Assembly (NCBI GenBank): GCA_902702965.1
Contig: CACRXP010000117.1
Location: 19,385 to 83,384 of the forward strand
Reading direction: 5' to 3'
Length of the DNA: 64,000 nt
From: Spirometra erinaceieuropaei
Taxonomy: Eukaryota > Platyhelminthes > Cestoda > Diphyllobothriidea > Diphyllobothriidae
Part shown: positions 45,675 through 56,777 of the stretch, piece after piece
Numbering within the stretch: position 1 is the stretch's first letter
How the letters are laid out: the number at the start of each line of letters is the position of its first letter
Notes under the pieces: generated by a model
Seen by the model: only the letters and a program-made list of their open reading frames with translations
The model's database searches: none
Told to the model about the DNA's origin: nothing
Made by a program: the position numbers and the translations under genes

Positions 45675-45830
45675 GACCGGTGGCGGAAGAGAGATAGCAG
45701 TAGTTGCTGCGCAAGCCTACTATCACAATAAACACAAGTCAACATCGCCGCTTACATCCTGCTGCGGAGCACACGGTAGTCATCGGTGCTTACAACGGTC
45801 GATATGTCGCACTGTCCTATGTGCCAAAAT
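45675..45830 (+). repeat. Dispersed ~170-bp repeat, copy 3
   Basis: Contains gagagatagcagtagttgct and gcaagcctactatcacaata, then ggagcacacggtagtcatcg. Related to the copies at 31.8 and 40.2 kb. Confidence 0.55.
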
Positions 45831-46319
45831 ATGTCACTTTAATGTGTGCTAACCTTGGTAATTGGCAACAAATCCAGTACCGGATTGACCTGCGGGTCGC
45901 GTGTACTCAATCACCATCCTCATGTTTGACGAGAGCAACAATGGTGGGAGGTTTGTACCGCAGTACCGACCTGGATAAATTAAGATCAGGCAAAAAGTGT
46001 GTTCATGAAATCTGTCTCCATGTCAGAGTTTGACGTAAATTTTATCGTACTACAATTTCCAATGTTGTCGATGATTTCTATCTGTTGGCCGACACTACAG
46101 AATCAGGTCACTTTAAAGTAGATAACTATTTGGCTATTCAGGAAGCCAACTTGTAGCATACTCCACTCACCAGTTTTAGGCCGAAGTTCACGCAAGTGAA
46201 TATTTTAAAATCATTGTACATTTTTATGAGGCCTGAGAGGATTAACAGAATTTAACATGTTTCAGGTGAACTTGGGCTGAATTCCTGAATGAGTAAATGT
46301 TGCAATTACCCAACCCTAA

Positions 46320-47457
46320 AAAACGTTTTTAGAGGGAACAATATTTTCGTTGTGAGTTTACTTCCATCTTCGGCTAATAAATTTTTATCTAATTTTTTAT
46401 ATTAACAGTGGAAAAATGATGAGCAGCAGTCATATTTCTGACGGCAAGATACCAAGGTAGATGTTTATTGGTAAGTACTGAAATTGGAAACACACATTCC
46501 AAAATGTAGGCAATCCGGAGTGGGATATTAATGGAAATCTCATGAAATGATGGCCGAAACTCTGAACTGCCTTTTTTATGAGAAAGTACTTTTTGATGGG
46601 GTTTCCGCATTGAGTATTTTGCAGCAAAATCCTATATTATTCCAGGCGCGCAGAAAGTTGACTTTGAATGCACTTATTTTCGACCTCCAAAAACATCTCA
46701 CTCGGCAAAAAGTCATACTTAAATTTTTCGCATTGATTCTTGAAATACTTATACATTTAGACCTTTTTTTGCCAAAATAATGCACGGAAGTGTATTTTTG
46801 TCTACCCACATGGTAGCAAATCACTTTCTGTTCAAAATTCATATTCTAGAAGGACAGTATTTTGAGTTCCAAAGGCTTTCAATTATGGAATTTTTTGAAG
46901 AATGAACAATTTCCATTGACAGAGCATTGTATCTTTCCGATAATTAATGCACTCCATGAACTATACATTTTCCTCATTCATCGCAAATAGTTCTAAACAC
47001 TACCCTTTATTTTCTTGAAGGCATAGAAGAATATGTGATTTTGTTAACGACAAAAGCTACATCTTGTAGATTGAAATTTTTAAACGCTGACGCAACGGCC
47101 GATCTAACTCAAAGCTACTCGTAAGTTAGAAAACGTCTTCAAAAACTAAAGTACTCTTTTTTCGGTATGGAGTGTAAGGGTGGCGTGAGTTGCTACCAAA
47201 GGAATGCAAGTAAGCATATTTTTGCGCATGTTTTCCAAAACTCATATTTAAATTGATAAGGCCATCTAAAGTCAATATGAAACATGCATGCTTCCTAAGT
47301 AGTCATTTATTATTGAGTGAATTATATAGTAACCATCCTAGCGAGTCCCAAATAAAATGGGATTAGGCCACACCACCCACCTTAGTAATCCTTCCCAATG
47401 ATGAATGCATTTCAGAATTTTGACGAATATTTCGTGAGATCTATCACTGACGGTATA
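46320..47457. repeat. Duplicated block, left unit, with inverted-repeat element copy
   Basis: 46320-46525 (ttttagagggaacaatattt, accaaggtagatgtttattg) matches 47745-47950 (ttttagagaaaacagtattt, accgaggtagatgtttgtca). From about 46525 to 47457 an inverted-repeat element follows, with left end aatctcatgaaatgatggcc and an inner block acatgcatgcttcctaagta near 47285. The terminal motifs are diverged. Confidence 0.65.
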
Positions 47458-47744
47458 ATAATCAATCGGTCGACGTGGCGGCAAAAATGCATAAATTAGC
47501 AGCAGTTAAATTTCCAACTTTGCCATATGATTCAAAATTTGGGCAAGCAGGGCAAAAACGACACCTCGATCGAAATACACGCGTCCTCAACCTTAATTTT
47601 GAGGACGAGCTCTTGTTCCCCTTTCGAACCCTAGCCGAAGCCTAGATCCTAAATCTAAGCCTAATAGTAATCATTGACCTAATCTTTAGAACTTATCGTA
47701 AGTCCACCTGTATTACGAGGCAGATTTCGCTGTCATATTCTGCC

Positions 47745-48610
47745 AAAATGGTTTTAGAGAAAACAGTATTTTCGCTGAGAGTGTGCTTTTATATTAAGTC
47801 GATACATGGGTTTCTGCGTTTTATTGTTTGCAGCGGAAAAATGGTGAAAAGCATTGCCAATTCATACAGGGTAAGAGACCGAGGTAGATGTTTGTCAGCA
47901 AGTAATGGAATAGCAAAAATCTGCGTCAGAATATAGGCAGCCCAGAGTATGATTCTATCGCCACACACTTCTTGACAAAATATAACAGGACAAGGCGTTC
48001 TATTACAGTCAGTGCCAATCTCATGAGATGTTAGCTGAGATTCTGAAATGCGTTTTCCATTAGAAAGTGTTGTGCAAGTGGGATTTTGACATTGATTATC
48101 ATACGGCATAATTTTAGAATGCTGCAGAATGGCCCTGATGTTCGCATTTGAATACACTTCAGTTCTACCTCTATCAATACTCGTGCCCGTTAAAGAAAGG
48201 ATTGATTAAAAGGTAGGCATTTTTCACAGTGATTTTCAAAGCCTTTTAAATGCCAGCATTTTTTTGAAAAAAAGGAACAAAATGTGCTTTCTTTAACTTA
48301 CTTGATGGAACATTACGGCGTCTTTGCATTTATTCTCTTTAATTAACTGTCTTCCGAAATCTAAATTTTGAACTATGGGATTCCGTTAAACCCACCAATG
48401 TCAATACATACATCACGGTGGTAGTCCATTAGTTATTGCACCTTATGAAATAGGCAACGTAACCTGCATCTATCGCAAAACTGTATAAATTCTTATCTAG
48501 AGCATATAGGAATATAAGATTTTTCATACGCGGAAAGTATGCACCTTTTAGACTGGAATCGCTAAACGCTAATGCAAAGGCTGATCCGAAATGCATGTAT
48601 TTCTAGAGGG
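47745..48610. repeat. Duplicated block, right unit, with truncated inverted-repeat element
   Basis: Flank 47745-47950 repeats 46320-46525. The element starts at 48004 (tacagtcagtgccaatctca) and runs through the left arm and centre. The right arm is missing beyond about 48600. The unit lies in the intron just downstream of the CUB1 exon. Confidence 0.65.
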
Positions 48611-48763
48611 AACGGTAGCTGGACATTCGCCAATTAAAAATACCATTTATAGAGGCCTAACATGTCAAAATAGCTGATATCATACAATCTTGAACGAACG
48701 GACGAACGACTTAGGAACCAAGGAAATTGTGGCCAGTAGATATTATTAACCACTCTAACGCAC

Positions 48764-49105
48764 CCATCACCGGTGACTCGGTAGAATACCCGTCCTTGAC
48801 TTCAACGAACTCCCCTTGGCAGTGCTGGCGATGGTCAGCTAAAGAGCCAGTAGAGTTGTGTGTGTCAATTTGCGATTGATCTGTCGGCGGAAGCATGTTC
48901 ATGCGCGTGAAAGTGAGATTGATGTGTTCCCCCCTAGTCGCTACAATTCTCCACTGGCAGAAAAGCGCACCCGAAGTGGAGTTCTGCGCCTGACTCTGGG
49001 TGGAAAGTGTGTGTGGCCAGTCGCTGGCCTCTGTGGATGGACGGAGAGGCTCCGCTTGTGGAGACGCGAAGGTGCCTGACTTCTCCATCAGAGTCCTCCC
49101 GCAGG
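48764..49105 (-). CDS. CUB domain 1, first part, with a long insertion
   Basis: Acceptor ctactttcacag|CC. After joining to exon B the frame reads SCGRTLMEKSGTFASPQAEP, a CUB start. An unusual Ser/Thr/Gln-rich stretch of about 25 residues follows before the second cysteine (CQWRIVATRGEHINLTFTRM). The third cysteine follows in CQGEFVEVKDGYSTESPVMG. The insert (PSTEASDWPHTLSTQSQAQN) replaces the short YP..YP region. The donor is probably ATGG|gtgcgt (phase 1) or, less well, GGTGC|gttaga (phase 2). N-glycosylation sequons (NST, NLT, NST) are visible. The exon is longer than the other CUB exons and its two halves are not split in the same way. Confidence 0.8.
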
Positions 49106-49359
49106 CTGTGAAAGTAGTTGGAACAGTCTTGCATGAAGCAGTGATTTATCAACTTTAAAATAAATATTCCTGTGTGGAAACATCTATTGTGAGAAACATA
49201 TTGGAACTGAAAAATATGCAATGGCAAATGCCCTATGTGCGTGACTTCCCAAGCTGGAGCCTTAAATGTTTGCTAGAATGTCAATAAAATACAAAAGGAT
49301 CTGTTGAAGCCATGCTAGCAGTGTGCTCAACGTGATTACAGTAATCCACTGACTCGAGA

Positions 49360-49490
49360 TTGGATAATACGTGTCGCCTTGTAACAGGTGATTATCCAGT
49401 TGTCTCTTGAACGCTGTCATGTTACGAGAATTTTCAACATGCTTACGCAAAAAATTCCATTGGCGAATGACTATCTGCTGATTTTACAGC
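49360..49490 (-). pseudogene. Possible LINE C-terminal relic
   Basis: The minus strand reads VIRQWNFLRKHVENSRNMTA, then FKRQLDNHL. The W..L...V....M.AFK..LD..L pattern is common at the C-terminus of CR1-type LINE proteins. It is short and isolated, in the intron between astacin exon B and the CUB1 exon. Confidence 0.4.
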
Positions 49491-50544
49491 GGAACGTATC
49501 GAGCGATGTAATTGGTTGTTTTAACTTCCTTTCCATCTACTTGCAGCAATTGCATTCAAAACTCCTCAGCTCACCTGAAACCCACCCGTCCTGTGCGACT
49601 GTTGTTTGTCAAGGCGTTTGGAAACACTGGCTTATTAGCATGGAAATCAACATATAATGCCAAGTGACAAGCTACAAGTAAAAATATAGCACTGTTTAAA
49701 ACTGACTCAGTAATTAGACGGCCTAGCCACAAATGTCGCCCTAATGGTGATACACAGTGCTTAAACGCGTTAGCAGCAAAGAGCATGCATTAAGGCGAAA
49801 GATTTCCCTTTATAAAGTGCAATATCATGACAAGGAACGTCAGTGAAGATCGTATTGGACAATTCTTTGACGCCTTTCAAGTAGCACGATAATCAGTGGG
49901 GACTGATGAACAAGAGTAAGACGTGGCGGAAAGCAAGTCACGTCTTCCTGGTGCTGCCAAATGCAGACCGAAATCTTTAAATGTGACTAGCTTTCAGTAG
50001 TCCAGTTTAAACTGTGCCGCCTGCCTCAGTCTGCACAAGATGCCGACGAATGTGGATGATGCCTCTTCAAGCCATTCATTCTGCAGCCTTATATCCCAGC
50101 TCTACATTCTTGTTAAAACTTTCGTTCATGTTGCGTGAACTACCTCAAAACCTGGGTAGTCAGCTTGTTCTTGCCTAACGCAGAACACATCCTGCTAATG
50201 AGTCGACCATGAAAGATGCGAAAATCATAGACCCGGTAACCAGATATAGAAAGGAAACCGTAGAGAAAGCACGAATTCAGTGTGTTGAAGGTCTCAAGAT
50301 CCACTCCTGTACCTAGATACCCTCAGTACAAATGCAATGCACATGTGCTAAACATGTTGTACTAGTCGCACCTTCTTGGGATTCCTGGCTCAAAACATTA
50401 AAAAACAATGACTAATGGCCTCTGACTAAGCAACTCGCAAATGTAATAGTCGAAATAGTCTATGTCCTTGCTGACATGAACGTGAATAGACAGTGGGTTT
50501 CTCGCAGAGATCACGGCAATCGCGACAAGCATAATGCAACTTAC

Positions 50545-50805
50545 AAGGGCATTTGTATAGCTTGTTCACCTGTCTGGCATCACCCTCACTGATCTTCTCT
50601 CGTTGACCAATTTGCGGACGTGGACAGCACTTACGAGGCCTTATAGTTTCATTTTTGCCTGGTATAGTAAATTCATTAGCCTTCAAGTGCATAATCGATT
50701 CGTAGTCATAGGGCTCTCCGAGGGAATCTATATAGGTGCTGGGCCTCTTGGCAAATTCCCTCCACGCCTGGGGCAGTATGTTATTTGCAAGGATCTCCAC
50801 AAAGT
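50545..50805 (-). CDS. Astacin exon B: C-terminal catalytic subdomain with altered Met-turn
   Basis: Acceptor cttattccag|AC and donor CCTT|gtaagt, phase 1 on both sides, 261 bp. Joined to exon A it gives RPDRDDFVEILANNILPQAW. It continues with LGEPYDYESIMHLKANEF and ends IGQREKISEGDARQVNKLYK then CP. This is the tolloid pattern from RPDRD to LYKCP. The Met-turn is normally SIMHY, where Tyr contacts the zinc; here it is SIMHL. Together with HQ in exon A, two separate active-site residues are lost. A CCP segment (RKCCPRPQIGQR) sits before the conserved IGQR. The exon end KCP joins in phase to the next exon to give KCPSCGRTL, as in tolloids where a CUB follows directly. Confidence 0.9.
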
Positions 50806-51449
50806 CTGGAATAAGATGAAAGTCAGGAGTGACCGATCTGTCCATCATGGAGAGTCAAATTCAAATGGCGTTAGTGCATCGATTTCTAGGGAGACTACAG
50901 ATTGGAAGATTCAAAACTGCAATAAATCCCAAAAAGCACACAGAAAACGACGGCGGCCCTGCTGATGAGCTAAGTCAGTTTTTTACCTTCCAAATTTTAA
51001 AGTCGTGTTCTAAATGAAAACGTCCTATCTTGGAAACCATCACTGTTCTCAGAATACGGGAATTTAACAGGCAACGACTTAAATAAATGGGTTAGGCCGC
51101 CGATCGATTTAGATCAATGTATTCATGTGCCCACTAATATTATTTCTGATATAAATTAACTCTTAAAATAGTATTTTTTGTAAAAGTGAATTGCCTAACA
51201 TACCATCTAACCAAGAGAAATACCAATCGGCCTTACCATTCCCTACCTGCTTGGCGCTTCCTTCAAATAGTAAATTTTGTTTAAATGCCCCAATGTCGGC
51301 ATATTTAATATCACGGAGAACAATTGAGACAGACAATTTTGACAGAATGTTTGAAAACATAAGATCGAGACATGTGCATAATATTTATTGGTTTGCTAGG
51401 CAATTATGTCAAATGGCAAGCAATATGCACAGGAAACGCATGTACTCAC

Positions 51450-51595
51450 CGTCGCGATCGGGTCGACTGTGCTCGTGGTAGAAACCCAAAACATGACCCA
51501 ATTGGTGCATAACTTCTCCTACACTCTCGCAGGATGGCGCAATGGAAATCGCCTGCGGCGAACCCGTACATTTAACACCGATGTGTGAGCAGCAC
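51450..51595 (-). CDS. Astacin exon A: zinc-binding motif with inactivating substitution
   Basis: Acceptor attgcag|G, donor GACG|gtgagt; 146 bp, entering with one base left of a codon and leaving in phase 1. It begins [20 protein letters not shown], matching the CCSYVG block of tolloids, then CESVGEVM. The zinc motif follows: [19 protein letters not shown]. Astacins have HExxHxxGFxHExxRxDRD. All three zinc histidines and the RPDRD end are kept, but the general-base Glu is Gln (codon CAA), a change known to abolish hydrolysis in this class of enzyme. The fold is probably intact, so a non-catalytic secreted protein is the simplest reading. No upstream exon was found before 54 kb. Confidence 0.9.
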
Positions 51596-53832
51596 CTGCA
51601 ATTAGTTCAAGTAGATGAGATTTATGTATTACGTCTTCTACCAAATGCAGTTCATGAGTTATCTCATAAAATCTGATAACGGAGACTGATTCGAGAATTT
51701 CTGGACGTCTTTAACATTGCGCACTTTGTTCGCTCATCCACATCCTTCAATTAAATGTATTTTCTTGTGCAGAAATTGTGTGTACATAATTGTATCAAGG
51801 AAAATATCAGTAAAGTTTAGCGAAAATAGGCTTTGCAATGTATTTGTGCAATTTCCTAGACTCCGGTTACGCAACTGATCGACTTATTTCATTAAACGGA
51901 TAGTAGTTTACCAGCGACAGTTTTAGTCAACAGATTAAGCCGAATTTGAAAAATTATTAATGTCCGATGTTAACCGTAGTAATAAACCTGCCAACACAAA
52001 GGTTATTTCAAAAAAACAAGGGGTGTTTTCAATTCCTAAATGTCAGATTAGCAGACCTGCGAGATTTGGGGACCTAAAGTGCAGCAGTAACGCATATTGG
52101 GATTCTTTCGTTCAAATAGGCTGAAACCGTTTTTCCGTTCGGAAAAATTTTCTTGATGTGAAATAAATGACCACCACTGAATTGCTTTTTCCAGTTTTGA
52201 TCATATGAAACTTTAGGTGTCGTGAAGTTTAGTTTCTGTGCATGCCTTATTTAGAAATAGAACAGGTAAAACACTCATAGATTCAGCAAAATATCAGTAT
52301 AGATATGGGCGCTCTGTCGTGCAGTCATTATCAAAGAACGTGGTCTTAAACCCAGTAAAAACGATGAAAATCGCTTCAGTGTATAGTGGAAGGCATGTTC
52401 CCAGCTTCACGGTTGATAAATATCGCTAGTTTTTAGAAACTTGACAGAAAGGGCCAAAAGTATCAAATTTTTATTCAGCCTCACCGTGCGAAAATGCGAA
52501 GAACACAGATATGTGTCAACGGAATGCAGTAATAAAGCTCTTCTTAAAGAGATAACTTATTAAGGAAAGTGTTATTAATGAACAATGGCATATTCGTCGT
52601 TGACTTTCGTTGTGGACGGCCAGTGTTTTTTGAAAGTGAAGTTTGATGTTTGAATAAGTCCCACATTTGACCCAAACGACCATTATCGTGAAAAATAGCA
52701 TCCAAAAACTCACTAGTTCAGTAAATGCTCTCAAAAATAATCTTATTATAAAGTTTTTAACCGACAGAAAATTCAGTATCTGTCTTGATGGACGATAGGG
52801 TGAGAAAACTGAAAATCATGAAGTATTCCGCAGCATTTGATGCCGATCTGAAAAACAACATAATCTACAACGAACGAAAAGTATAAATTAAGTTAACCGA
52901 ATAACATTCCCCTTTCAATGTCATAAAATGGTATGTTTACGAACACGCATGTCATTTCTATTTTAATTTATTTTGCACCAACCAGCCACACAGCATACAA
53001 CCATCTAAATCATTTTGTTTCAACGACGTCCCCAACAAGGAAAGCAAACAAAATCCCGTTCCTTTTGTTGAACTTAATCTTATTTAACTCAAAAAATTGA
53101 GGAAAACACGAATTCCTGGAAAACTGTTTTGGAATCTATACTCAGAAGTTAGGCATTTGACAAACCGTCATATATTAAATCACATTAATTATTAAAAGAT
53201 ATTTAGATGTAAACTACACCGAAGCATAAATTTGAGGCGTTATGTTTTTCTACTTTTCTATTTTCTATGTTTACTGTATGAGAATACATTTTATGCATTT
53301 AAAAATGAACTGTACTTAATTAGAGACCTTTTTGACGTTTTCAAAATAAATCGGCATTTCTGAACAAAGAAACATTGCCTCCAATAGTTCGTTTATATTT
53401 TTTAATTTTTTGAACTTGTCCTTAATTAGCATAGACATTGGACTCATAAAATGGTGTCCATTTGCGAGTGATTGGAAATCAGTCATTTATTTCGACATAT
53501 TTCATGAGTTAGGTTAAAAACTGTATTTCCATTGTAATATGCAATTGGCTATCGTCTCATAATTTTCCGCACCTCACCTGGATTTGTACTGTTTTCCCGG
53601 CAAGGGCGCAGTGTTCGACCCAATTCAGAATAATACTTATTACTAACTATCGATACTGCAAAAGTAGGGGTGTTTAATTTCGGTGAAATTTGACAGATGA
53701 CTACTATACACTAGGTCAGCGATTTTCTATGACAAATACCACGAAACCGCTTGTGGAAAACTATGTCTAATATAACGACGTATTTTATAGTTTAATTCGC
53801 AGTTATGGAGTCCGATAGGCCCCACTGATTTT
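51596..53832. other. Expected upstream intron; no astacin exon found
   Basis: The astacin N-terminal half (WP..IPY to the first disulphide) should lie upstream of 51595 on the minus strand. I see no frame with that signature here. The stretch is AT-rich with chance frames. It ends at the LINE-like relic at 53833. Confidence 0.4.
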
Positions 53833-54048
53833 ATGAGCATATTAAATGTGTCCCGCGAGAATATTTCTTGGGATATTTTCTTCCTACGTCGGGTGTATAA
53901 TATTATCCGAGATGAGGGAGTATTCTGGACCGCCAAAATGAGTATAACTTCCAATGAAGATGCAATAATGGAGAGAATTCAACGGCGCGCTTTATTAGCA
54001 ACTACTCAATTTCATCGCACTTTGGGACCTCTCTTACGGTTGCGGTAG
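53833..54048 (+). pseudogene. Small LINE-like C-terminal relic, shared with 5.9 kb
   Basis: Reads VFWTAKMSITSNEDAIMERI, then QRRALLATTQFHRTLGPLLR. The ME.IQRRA block resembles LINE C-terminal segments. DNA similarity to 5800-5945 (opposite strand) covers about 120 bp. The block precedes the astacin zinc exon at both loci when read in astacin orientation. Confidence 0.4.
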
Positions 54049-54394
54049 TCCAGAGGATATTATTTAGCAGGGGATAAAGAGAGACCGTGGTCGTGTACAT
54101 TGTGCACAAGATTGTTTTCTGACAGGATGTAAGACAGTGAGGTTTCTTGAATAAATTTCCTAACGAAAGGCTAAACCAAGCATGGTTAGTTCCGTTTTAA
54201 CAACATAATGCGAGGTAACATTATACGTAATCAACGAGCAAATAAAGTCATTTGGAAATTTGTGTTAAGAAAACATGACATATGGCAGGCAGTAGGATAT
54301 CTTAACGGGCCCGGATCGTCTAAGTTTTGCAGCGCCATAGTCCGTCACTCTTGAGAATTATGTGACGCGAATGCCTCATCTATATACATTTCGA

Positions 54395-54850
54395 AGAACT
54401 ATGAATTCTTTGGGAAACTAAACAAACTTTCTTTCGTACATTTTTAATCCTGGTGTCATCGTCAAACGTCTAGAAAGTGTTAAAAACAGTTAAAATTTAA
54501 ACGTGCCAAAAAATGGATATGATGATATCTGATGATTCTTGCATCAATCAGCGTATCGATCAGGACGCCATGTACACAAATCTCATAGAAAAATGGATAA
54601 GGTAATAGCCAATCATAACGTGACGTCAGCCCACAGCATCGAATCACCCTAACCACGGACAAAGCAATATTCTTTTTTCGGAGACGTTTAAATTTAAACT
54701 GTTTTTCGAACTTTCTACAAGTTTGAAGATGACCTAGGGAACCAGCTGTTAGCCTCCAAGGTCGACCATCTTCAGAAAGAGATTGAGAAGATAAAGGCTC
54801 TTCTACAATATGACTTATACGCACTGACGATACGAGTGCCCCCACTGGAA
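54395..54850 (-). repeat. Penelope-associated terminal-repeat-like sequence, diverged
   Basis: Contains plus-strand ttggg(a)aaactaaacaaact, tacatttttaatcctggtgt and gcatcaatcagcgtatcgat, words shared with the other copies. The hammerhead-like core is degraded. Confidence 0.45.
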
Positions 54851-54900
54851 GAATAACAAAAGGTAAAGCAAAATTACCACCCTGGAAAGGCTCTTCAGAA

Positions 54901-55768
54901 ATGCCTCCTGTAACAGATACGGCTGCACAGGATCGAATGGAAAAAAATGAAATTGACAGCAGTCAACGAAAAAATAAGAAAAACAAAAAAAAATCCGGCT
55001 GTAAAAAAGCCAACGAAAATGAACGGCCGATTCTAAGTGTTACTCTCACAGCACCCGAGCCAGAAATCACGACAACAGATTCGTCCATAACGGTTAATGT
55101 CGAAAGTCCAAAAAACAGTTCGTAATGAACAGAAAACTCTTGGATCAGATGGGCCCAGCACAAATAGTGGTATTGAGGCAATTACTGAATATACAGACCA
55201 TCATTCGCTACCGTTCATATCAACGACCTCCTTCAATTCAGTTAAAACTGGTGTCGATCATCGAAACCGCGATATAGAATGTGTTCCATCACCGCCATCT
55301 AATATCCTTAAAGTACCACATCCAACAGAGAGAACTACCGCAACAAAATATACGAACAATATCACGAGAGGCCAATGTCTCGTTATTCAGGTACTCCCTG
55401 AATCTGATGCCAACACTATTCGAGAGCGGGTTTTGGAAGATCTGAGGCTTTTCCAAGGCTTGCTCAACAATATCCTGGGACCCACTGAGGCAATTGAAGT
55501 ACTCAAAGCCTTCCGTCTCGGAAAACGGACAAACATTTTGCTGACACCAACACGTCCACGACCACTCAAAGTTGTGCTGGTTTGTAAGGAGCAAGCTGTG
55601 TTGATTCTATCTCGGCGCTTTAGAATAAAAGGCACCACTCTCGGCGTTTTTTTTTCAACCGGATCACTCGCCAGCAGAGAGGTTGAAGCGCCGTCTTCTA
55701 GTTCTGGAGCTGAGGAAGAGACTCAAGCGAAGGAGAACGGAATTTGTTTATCTACAACAACCAAATGA
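54901..55768 (+). pseudogene. LINE ORF1 relic
   Basis: The first frame (54901-55125) is a basic segment with SQRKNKKNKKKSGCKKANEN. After a frame shift near 55110 a second frame (55097-55768) continues to the start of the endonuclease frame. It includes VIQVLPESDANTIRERVLED and LGKRTNILLTPTRPRPLKVV. The latter part resembles the folded nucleic-acid-binding domain of LINE ORF1 proteins (a .. RP..V.. pattern), but I could not assign a specific domain. Confidence 0.6.
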
Positions 55769-56600
55769 GAGAGCGCCCATCATCCTTTCTTTGGAGGGGC
55801 CCAATCCGGATGACCGTGCAACTGGAATAGTAGGCGAACTTCCTAGACGCATCAAAATTACTTCTCTGCCAACCATAAATCGAAAACTGAAATTTTTAAA
55901 TACAAATGTGCAGAGCATGTTATCGAAAGTCGACGAGCTAAAGATCCATCTATCTGATCTATCGCCGGATATAATCTCACATACAGAAACTTGGTTGCAC
56001 CAACACGTAGACAACGGAGAGTTAACTATACCAGGATACTAGCTGTTTAGAAGAGACAGGTCAGGATGTCAGGGCGGAGGCGTACTCACGTATGTAAAAC
56101 ACGGGCTTATAGTCTCAGACAAAACAGATAAACTTACGTGTACTTCTGAGGCAATTTAGCTAACTATAAAAGCACTGGGTTCACCAAGCCTTGACGTTCT
56201 GATGGTCTACTGACCGCCGAGAAATGATCCCACGGCGGACGCCCGTCTGATTGAGGACCTGGAGAGATTTCCTATCCGGTCCGACGTCTTAATCATGGGG
56301 AAATTCAACGCACCTCTTATTGACTGGAGTTCAGCTTATGCATCTGGTCCAGACCATGCTTTCGACCGACGTTTGCTGGACATGACCTTTAACTTATTTT
56401 TCACTCAACACGTCTCTTTTCCGACGAGGGTGCGCGAAGGACAACAGTCAAACTGTCTGGATCTTCTCCTTACGAAGCCACTGGACAGCATTGATGCGGT
56501 GCAATGTCTACCCCCTCCCCCCACTAGGTCGAAGCGACCACGTCGTATTGTTGTGGGAGTACTCCATTTTTTCTCTGCCCGAATAGGGCAGCAGGGTTAG
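55683..56600 (+). pseudogene. LINE endonuclease domain relic
   Basis: Starts at KLKFLNTNVQSMLSKVDELK, then LSPDIISHTETWLHQHVDNG and ELTIPGY, ending in a stop at 56040-56042. The same reading continues past the stop as LFRRDRSGCQGGGVLTYVKH. Later comes DVLIMGKFNAPLIDWSSAYA: the catalytic Asp of MGDFNAP is Lys. Then REGQQSNCLDLLLTKPLDSI. A second stop lies near 56157. Confidence 0.75.
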
Positions 56601-56777
56601 AAGGAACATTTGGCGCGGTGGCTTTGCCTAAATGAAAGCTGAACTAAACACCATACAGTGGGAATCAGCTATTTACGGTGATATAATCAAGGATTAGAAC
56701 TGGTTTAGTGAGTTAGTGAACATTCTTTTTAGAGACCACTGTCCTATTTCACGGAAGAAACTGAACAGCAGACCGAC

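Larger units (their letters stand above)
24487..51595 (-). other. Astacin/CUB gene locus (exons joined by large introns)
   Basis: Eleven certain exons lie on the minus strand, plus one uncertain exon. All have the same strand and compatible phases: two astacin exons, one exon for the first part of CUB1, a doubtful CUB1 end, then four two-exon CUB domains. The layout resembles tolloid/BMP1 proteins (secreted zinc proteases with CUB domains that bind substrates such as procollagen and chordin), but no EGF domain was seen. Start, signal peptide, propeptide and 3' end are missing from what I can identify. Introns hold Penelope relics, inverted-repeat elements, microsatellites and long unassigned DNA. 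The astacin part and the CUB array could also be two neighbouring genes: a stop at 43539 would close the first. Confidence 0.75.

Noticed and set aside
50950..50990. CTGATGAG word considered as a hammerhead core
   Set aside because: No GAAA with a pairing stem II follows; it occurs by chance inside the astacin intron.
52516..52734. Hydrophobic minus-strand frame considered as an astacin signal peptide exon
   Set aside because: No charged start followed by a cleavage site and no propeptide continuation; position alone is not enough.
54963..55638. Minus-strand frames opposite LINE ORF1
   Set aside because: Shadows of the plus-strand LINE frame.
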